Part shown: positions 59,089 to 64,000 of the stretch, piece by piece
Numbering within the stretch: the first letter of the stretch is position 1
Layout of the letters: the number at the start of each line of letters is the position of its first letter
Assembly (NCBI RefSeq): GCF_002979555.1
Contig: NZ_PCOZ01000017.1
Span: 20,533-84,532, forward strand
Length of the DNA: 64,000 nt
Reading direction: 5' to 3'
Source of the DNA: Pseudomonas sp. MYb60
Lineage (GTDB): Bacteria > Pseudomonadota > Gammaproteobacteria > Pseudomonadales > Pseudomonadaceae
Notes under the pieces: model-generated
What the model was told of the DNA's origin: nothing
The model's database searches: none
Seen by the model: the letters and a program-made list of their open reading frames with translations, nothing else
Translations under genes and position numbers: made by a program

Positions 59089-59559
59089 TTGGCAGTCAGT
59101 AATCTGGATATGCACGCGTTGTTCGTGCTGGGTGATTTGCGCGCAAAGTTGGTCAAGCAGTTTCAATCCCGTTTTGTCTACATCACCGAACAGACGCCGG
59201 AAGGTATCTATATCGCCGAAATCGACACCGAGGCGGCGATGGTGGTCGATGACAAGCAGCACCTGGAACTTAAAGTGGGCGACCATTTCCGCGCCGCGGT
59301 ATTGCCCAGTCGCGAAGGCGGCAAGTTTGAATTGAAGTTCCGCGATATCAAGTTGACGGTGTACGGCCTGGGCGACTACGCCTTCGTCACCACACCTGAA
59401 GGCCAGGGCATCGTGTTCAAGGAAGGCCACAGTGTGATGCTGGTGTTCGCCGCCAATGAGCAGTTGCAGGACGGTCTGACCAAAACCCTCAAGGCCGTGA
59501 CCGGTAAAGCCGCCAAATGGCGCAAGGGTGAACTGGTCACTTTCAAGGCCAGCGAATAA
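59089..59559 (+). CDS. Conserved hypothetical protein, probable TTG start
   Basis: A 156-residue soluble protein (LFVLGDLRAKLVKQFQSRFV; YITEQTPEGIYIAEIDTEAA; then a beta-rich middle and a basic end). A TTG at 59089 with GGGGGCG upstream is the likelier start; the first ATG (59110) has no ribosome site. It does not fit a family I can name; it stands alone before the ProX-like gene. Confidence 0.65.
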   Translation: MAVSNLDMHALFVLGDLRAKLVKQFQSRFVYITEQTPEGIYIAEIDTEAAMVVDDKQHLELKVGDHFRAAVLPSREGGKFELKFRDIKLTVYGLGDYAFVTTPEGQGIVFKEGHSVMLVFAANEQLQDGLTKTLKAVTGKAAKWRKGELVTFKASE

Positions 59560-59688
59560 ACCCATCCCGCGAACATCCTGTATCTCCCGGAACCTCTACT
59601 ACAGTTGAGTGGACTTAACTATTCAGAGGCTTCGCGCATACGCGGCAAAGCCATCCGTCAATGGGTGCGATTTCGCGAGGTACCAGGG

Positions 59689-60705
59689 ATGAAAGGATTG
59701 AGAACGCTGATGGCTGCGTGCGTGACGAGCGTGAGCTTGTCCATGGCAGCATTGCCGGTATCTGCGGCCCAGACACCGGTGCATTTTGCCGACCTTAACT
59801 GGGAAAGCGGCAGCCTGATCACTGAAATACTGCGGGTGATCGTCGAGAAGGGCTACGACCTGCCCACCGACACGCTGCCGGGCACGACCATTACCTTGGA
59901 GACCGCCCTGGCCAAGAACGACATCCAGGTGATTGGCGAAGAGTGGGCCGGCCGCAGCCCGGTGTGGGTCAAGGCGGAAGCCGAAGGCAAGGTGGTGGGC
60001 CTGGGTGATACGGTCAAAGGGGCGACCGAAGGCTGGTGGGTGCCGGAATATGTGGTCAAGGGCGATCCCGCGAAGGGCATCAAGCCGCTGGCGCCGGACC
60101 TCAAGAGCGTGAAGGACCTGGCGCGCTACAAGGACGTGTTCAAGGACCCGGAATCGCCGGGCAAGGGACGTTTCCTCAACAGCCCGATCGGGTGGACCTC
60201 GGAGGTGGTCAATAAGCAAAAGCTCAAGGCCTATGGCCTGGATGACAGCTACGTGAACTTCCGCAGCGGGTCAGGGGCGGCGCTGGATGCCGAGATCGCT
60301 TCGTCGATCCGCCGAGGCAAGCCGGTGTTGTTCTACTACTGGTCGCCGACGCCGCTGATGGGGCGTTACAAGTTGATCCAGCTGGAAGAACCCGCCTTTG
60401 ACGCCGAGGCCTGGAAGACCTTGACCGATGCGGATAATCCGAACCCCAAGCCTACCCGGTCGCTCGCGTCCAAGCTGAGCATCGGCGTGTCCACGCCGTT
60501 CCAGAAGGCTCACCCCGACATTGCCGAATTCTTCGAAAAAGTCGAATTCCCCATCGACCCGCTGAACAAGGCGCTGGCGAGCATGAGCGAGCGCCACACC
60601 CCACCTCGGGAAGTGGCCCAGGCGTTTCTCAAGGAGCATCCGGAGGTGTGGACGGCGTGGTTGCCCGAAGAGGTGGCGCAAAAGGTTGAGGCCAGCCTGA
60701 AATAA
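59689..60705 (+). CDS. Glycine-betaine-type (ProX/OpuAC) ABC binding protein
   Basis: A 338-residue periplasmic protein with a signal peptide (residues 1-28, VSAAQ), then NWESGSLITEILRVIVEKGY, ETALAKNDIQVIGEEWAGRS and LFYYWSPTPLMGRYKLIQLE. These match ProX/OpuAC proteins that bind betaine, choline or related quaternary amines. The ATG at 59689 follows CCAGGG. No permease or ATPase is adjacent, so it may serve a transporter elsewhere. Confidence 0.88.
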   Translation: MKGLRTLMAACVTSVSLSMAALPVSAAQTPVHFADLNWESGSLITEILRVIVEKGYDLPTDTLPGTTITLETALAKNDIQVIGEEWAGRSPVWVKAEAEGKVVGLGDTVKGATEGWWVPEYVVKGDPAKGIKPLAPDLKSVKDLARYKDVFKDPESPGKGRFLNSPIGWTSEVVNKQKLKAYGLDDSYVNFRSGSGAALDAEIASSIRRGKPVLFYYWSPTPLMGRYKLIQLEEPAFDAEAWKTLTDADNPNPKPTRSLASKLSIGVSTPFQKAHPDIAEFFEKVEFPIDPLNKALASMSERHTPPREVAQAFLKEHPEVWTAWLPEEVAQKVEASLK

Positions 60706-60769
60706 CACGTTTGGGCGCGGGGTTGCTCGCTCCCACATTGGATGTGTGCCGGACCCACCGCCAGTCCCC

Positions 60770-60860
60770 TGTGGGAGTGGGCTTGCCCGCGAAGGCGGTG
60801 TGTCAGTCACTGCAACGGCTGGCTGACCCACCGCAATCGCGGGCAAGCCCGCTCCTACAG
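60770..60860. repeat. REP doublet between ProX-like and TonB receptor genes
   Basis: GTGGGAGTGGGCTTGCCCGC at the left faces GCGGGCAAGCCCGCTCCTAC at the right, with GGCGGTGTGTCAGTCAC and GGCTGACCCACCGC as inner tails. A further REP half-like piece (TCGCTCCCACATTGG) precedes it at about 60727. It lies between convergent genes. Confidence 0.85.
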
Positions 60861-60879
60861 GTTCAATCGTGTTCAGGGG

Positions 60880-63006
60880 TCAAAATCGCGTATTCAGTGC
60901 CAGCTCGAAGGTCCTTGGCGAGCCGAGATAATAGGCCGGTGACACATGGGCAAACTCGGCGTACACCTCATTGGTCAGGTTGCGTACCCGGCCGGTCACC
61001 GAGGTATGTGCGTCTACCTTGTAGCGCAGGAAGGTGCCCAGCAACGTGTAGGCCGGTACCGTCTGGGTGTTGGCGTTGTCTGCATACACCTCGGCGACAT
61101 ACCGTGCATCCACGCCACCTTGCCAGTCTTCGCTAAAGTCGTAGGTCAGCCACAGGTTGCCGACGCGTTTGGGCACGTTGGTAGGCGTATTACCCTTGCG
61201 GGAAACCACTGCACCACTGGCGATTCTCTCATTGAAGTCATCGTATTCGGCATCCACCCAGGCGACATTGCCTTCCGCCAACAGCCTTGGCGTGATGCGC
61301 AAGGAGCTGGCCAGCTCGATCCCTCGGGAGGACTGCGCGCCCACCGGAATGCTGTTGGTCGGGTTCTGCGGGTCGGTCACGGCAAAGTCCTTGCGCTCGA
61401 TGCGGTAGGCGGCAATGGTAGCCGAGCCGCGTCCGTCCAGATAGTCGAACTTGCTGCCCACCTCCCATTGTTTGCCGGTGGAAACGTCGAACACCTGCGT
61501 GGTGGTATTGGGTTGTTCGGCGGCCGTGCTGTACTGCGCGTACACATTGGCCGTGGGGGTGAACTGGTAGGTCAGGCCGACGCGCCCGGTCACCGGCTCC
61601 CAATGGCGTCTGAAGTGAGACGGATTGGTGGCCGTGACCGTGCGGTGGTTGGTGACATCCAGGTCAATGGCGTCGTAACGCAGGCCGGTAAGCAGGGACA
61701 GTTTGTCGGTGAGGCCCAGGCGGTTTTCCACGAACAGGGCCTTGGTGGTGACTTCGTTGGTCTTGTCCTTGACGAACCCGGGCCGGGTATTGGGGATGTC
61801 GTAGAAATGTCCAGGGGTGTAGCCGTTCGGGTCCACGCTGCTGTTGCCCGACACGTTCAATGGGCTGTTGGTGGTGCTGTTGACCTTGTACTCGAAACCG
61901 CCGGACCAAGTGGTCGAAAGCCCGAACAGCGTAGTGTCGTGTCGCAACTCGAACTGGTTGCCGTTCTGTTCGCCCTGATGGCGTACCTGGTACGCGGTGG
62001 AGCGATTGACCGCGTTGTTGGCGGCGTTGTACTGGTAGGTCTCAAGGTTGCGGTAGTCGCGCTGGCTGTCCAGGTGATAGAGGGTGTTTTTCAGGGTGGT
62101 GCTGTCGTCGAGCCGGTAGTCGATGATCGAGCGTGCCCAGATCGTGCGCTGTTCATAGCGACCGTCGGCGACGTTGTAGTTGTTGAAGCGGTTGTGCTTG
62201 TCGATTTTCAGTTCGCCGACCTTGGGGTTCAGGACCGGCGTACCCCAATAGGGGCTGTCTTCGTGTTCATCCTGGTATTCCAACGCCAGGGTGTGGGACA
62301 GGTTGGGGGTGAGGTCGCTGAGCAGTGAAAATGCCAGGCTCCAGGCTTCGCGCTGGTCGCGTTCGATGTAGCTGTGGTTGGTGTTGCGGCTGACGTCCAC
62401 GCGGGCGTAGTGCTGCACCTCGGCGCCGGGCTGGGTGAGGGCGTGGTTGACGCCGAAGGCCATGCCAGCCGTGTCGTAGCTGCCGTAGGTCAGTTGGCCC
62501 TCGGCGGCCTGTTCCTCGCGGGTGGCGAGTTTCGTCACGTAATTGAGCGAACCGCCCACGGAACCGGCCCCGTTGATCAGGGAGGAGGGGCCGCCTACCA
62601 GTTCCACCCGGTCATAGATCCAGGCATCCACCGGACGGGCCAGGCCGGTGGCGACATTGATCCCGTTGAACATCTGGGTGATCTGGCTGCTGGTGAATCC
62701 GCGATACGAGACAAAACCGCCGAACCCCGGTGGCGCGCTGGCGTTGACACCCGGCAGTGTGTTGGCCGCCTCGCGAAAGGTCCTGGCGCCCCGGCGCTCT
62801 ATATCGTTGCGGTTGGCAATGGCCACTGACGCCGGGGTCTCCCGCACACTCAGCCCGAGCCGCGATGCCATGCCGCTGGATTGGTCCAGGGCCAGGCCGG
62901 GTTCGGCGGTTTGTTCGCCATCGATGGTGGTGGGGGCCAGTTCGATGGCCCAGGCACAGACAGGCAGGCAGCCGAACAGGCCCGCCAACAAGGGTAGATG
63001 TTTCAT
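60880..63006 (-). CDS. TonB-dependent receptor (siderophore type)
   Basis: A 708-residue outer-membrane receptor with a signal peptide (about 1-21, CAWAIE) and the plug motifs SVRETPASVAIANRNDIERR, FREAANTLPGVNA, VSYRGFTSSQITQMFNGINV and GAGSVGGSLNYVTK. The barrel ends YLGSPRTFELALNTRF. The upstream same-strand DUF2946 gene hints at copper or metal traffic, but the receptor is siderophore-like in sequence. No Fur box was recognised upstream. Confidence 0.9.
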   Translation of the reverse strand: MKHLPLLAGLFGCLPVCAWAIELAPTTIDGEQTAEPGLALDQSSGMASRLGLSVRETPASVAIANRNDIERRGARTFREAANTLPGVNASAPPGFGGFVSYRGFTSSQITQMFNGINVATGLARPVDAWIYDRVELVGGPSSLINGAGSVGGSLNYVTKLATREEQAAEGQLTYGSYDTAGMAFGVNHALTQPGAEVQHYARVDVSRNTNHSYIERDQREAWSLAFSLLSDLTPNLSHTLALEYQDEHEDSPYWGTPVLNPKVGELKIDKHNRFNNYNVADGRYEQRTIWARSIIDYRLDDSTTLKNTLYHLDSQRDYRNLETYQYNAANNAVNRSTAYQVRHQGEQNGNQFELRHDTTLFGLSTTWSGGFEYKVNSTTNSPLNVSGNSSVDPNGYTPGHFYDIPNTRPGFVKDKTNEVTTKALFVENRLGLTDKLSLLTGLRYDAIDLDVTNHRTVTATNPSHFRRHWEPVTGRVGLTYQFTPTANVYAQYSTAAEQPNTTTQVFDVSTGKQWEVGSKFDYLDGRGSATIAAYRIERKDFAVTDPQNPTNSIPVGAQSSRGIELASSLRITPRLLAEGNVAWVDAEYDDFNERIASGAVVSRKGNTPTNVPKRVGNLWLTYDFSEDWQGGVDARYVAEVYADNANTQTVPAYTLLGTFLRYKVDAHTSVTGRVRNLTNEVYAEFAHVSPAYYLGSPRTFELALNTRF

Positions 63007-63100
63007 GGTTGAATCCTGAAAAACTTGGCTCGAAAACAACGCACGGCCGCGCGCAAACCCTGGGGAAGCGGTGGTCGGTGCAGATCAGAAAGCGAAGGAA

Positions 63101-63490
63101 TCAGGCAGCGGCGGGCGGCGCACGCGGGTGAGCCGTGGGCCAGGTGAAGCGGGCGGGAATATCGGCGGTGACGATGATGGCCGGGGGCGGCGCATGGGGC
63201 TGGGGCAGTACAGCGACGTTCAGGCTGGAATTGAGCGCCGGCCCCATGCCGCCGGTGGAGCACAGCGGGCAACCGAAGGCCTTGGAGAGCGTTGGCAGGC
63301 TTTCATCGGTGGAGTTGGATGGCGTTGGCGCCTGGGTGCGCGGGTCCACCGTACAGAACTGGCCGCCGATGCCATTGAGCTGCATCCCCACCATCTGCCC
63401 ATGACCGATACTGCAGGCGAACACATTGAACAGGACGCAGCAGTAGAGCATCCAGGCAATGAGCGAGCGGTCGGCACGGGCGAATTTCAT
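63101..63490 (-). CDS. DUF2946 family protein
   Basis: A 129-residue protein with an N-terminal hydrophobic segment (SLIAWMLYCCVLFNVFACSI) and a CxxC in GCPLCSTGG, then a Pro-rich tail. DUF2946 proteins often accompany TonB receptors or copper genes. It lies 94 nt before the receptor on the same strand, so they likely share a transcript. The function is unknown. Confidence 0.78.
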   Translation of the reverse strand: MKFARADRSLIAWMLYCCVLFNVFACSIGHGQMVGMQLNGIGGQFCTVDPRTQAPTPSNSTDESLPTLSKAFGCPLCSTGGMGPALNSSLNVAVLPQPHAPPPAIIVTADIPARFTWPTAHPRAPPAAA

Positions 63491-63582
63491 GGGGCGGCAC
63501 TTTACCATCAGCCGCCGACGGAATGCCTGCAAAAAATCACGGGGCGACTATCCTCTGTCGGACTTTTCAGGGAGAGCCAGCC

Positions 63583-64000
63583 ATGAGCTTTGTCATCGCG
63601 AGATGGATAGTCGGCATAGTTGCCTGCATCAGCATGGTGCACCTGTACTGGGCGGCCGGCGGCAAACTCGGCTTCCAGGCCGCCATCCCCCAACTCCCCG
63701 GCGAATTCGCCAGCGGCCCCCGTCCCGCGTTCAAGCCCTCGGCGCTGGGCACCTTTCTGGTAGCGATGGGTTTGGTCGCGATCGCTTTACTGGTGTGCCT
63801 GCGCGCCGGGCTGTATTTCTCGGCGGTGTCCCACGGGGCGTTGCAGTGGGGGATCAGCGCGATTGCACTGGTCATGTTTGCCCGCGCAATTGGGGATTCG
63901 GAGTTGGTAGGGTTCTTCAAGAAGGTCGGCGGGTCCCGGTTTGCGCGATGGGACACGTATTTTTATTCGCCGTTGTGTTTGCTGTTGGGGGTGGGGTTGC
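63583..64000 (+). CDS. DUF3995 membrane protein (cut by window end)
   Basis: The first 139 codons of a membrane protein with about four hydrophobic helices (RWIVGIVACISMVHLYWAAG; GTFLVAMGLVAIALLVCLRA; YFYSPLCLLLGVGL). This matches DUF3995. A CAGGGAGAG ribosome site precedes the ATG. The stop lies beyond the window. Confidence 0.82.
   Translation, partial: MSFVIARWIVGIVACISMVHLYWAAGGKLGFQAAIPQLPGEFASGPRPAFKPSALGTFLVAMGLVAIALLVCLRAGLYFSAVSHGALQWGISAIALVMFARAIGDSELVGFFKKVGGSRFARWDTYFYSPLCLLLGVGL

Overview
The window looks like a chromosomal segment of a Pseudomonas from the P. fluorescens group. It is GC-rich, its gene families match Pseudomonas ones (PA2601-2603-like 3-mercaptopropionate dioxygenase cluster, MexT-like regulator, DksA2, YcaC), and its intergenic gaps carry paired REP palindromes of the GTGGGAGGGGGCTTGCCCCC type typical of that group. 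No rRNA, tRNA, CRISPR array, prophage or insertion sequence was seen. About 60 genes are called. The window cuts a gene at each end.

Layout. (1) 1-2581: tail of a membrane protein, a YtcJ-like amidohydrolase and a YcaC-like hydrolase, then a 38-bp-arm REP doublet. (2) 2780-5601: a LysR regulator, convergent with a degenerate-GGDEF protein plus AraC regulator pair. (3) 5892-12376: the most interesting unit, with a TonB-dependent receptor, a two-domain beta-propeller phytase, a TolQ/TolR-type proton motor and a TonB. A good Pho-box match lies before the receptor and a second one between the phytase and tolQ. I read this as a phosphate-starvation phytate (or phytate-metal) scavenging system with its own energy supply. 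(4) 12443-24281: a sulfur-scavenging island. It contains an SsuA-like binding protein, an NtaA/DszA-type flavin monooxygenase, a thioredoxin-fold protein, an SfnB-like acyl-CoA dehydrogenase and a 2-hydroxyacid dehydrogenase. It also has a four-domain rhodanese, 3-mercaptopropionate dioxygenase, a LysR regulator, a class II aldolase, an SsuD-like monooxygenase and an in-frame ssuC::ssuB deletion remnant. Two of its promoters share a conserved AT-rich element. A 192-bp tandem duplication built from flanking gene ends and REPs sits between the aldolase and the SsuD-like gene.

(5) 24325-36743: mixed accessory and regulatory genes. These are a Fic protein with a perfect palindrome at its start codon, a small secreted 13-residue-repeat protein, a pirin, a GlxA-type regulator, two convergent overlapping winged-helix/P-loop regulators, an AraC, a MexT-like LysR, an AhpD-like protein and a siderophore receptor with a possible Fur box. 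(6) 37018-42123: an SRPBCC protein, an OmpR/histidine-kinase pair, a membrane protein followed by a 23-residue membrane peptide, and an AT-richer orphan gene. (7) 42182-55201: a complete-looking myo-inositol locus: RpiR regulator, iolC(DUF2090), iolE, iolB, iolD, iolG, an IolW-like dehydrogenase and a sugar ABC importer. GGAA-N6-TTCC palindromes lie in both of its main promoter gaps. iolA is not in the window. (8) 55608-64000: DksA2, a chemoreceptor, small hypothetical genes, a ProX-like binding protein, a second TonB receptor with DUF2946, and a DUF3995 protein cut by the window edge.

All functions are read from sequence features and remembered family knowledge. No database search was run.
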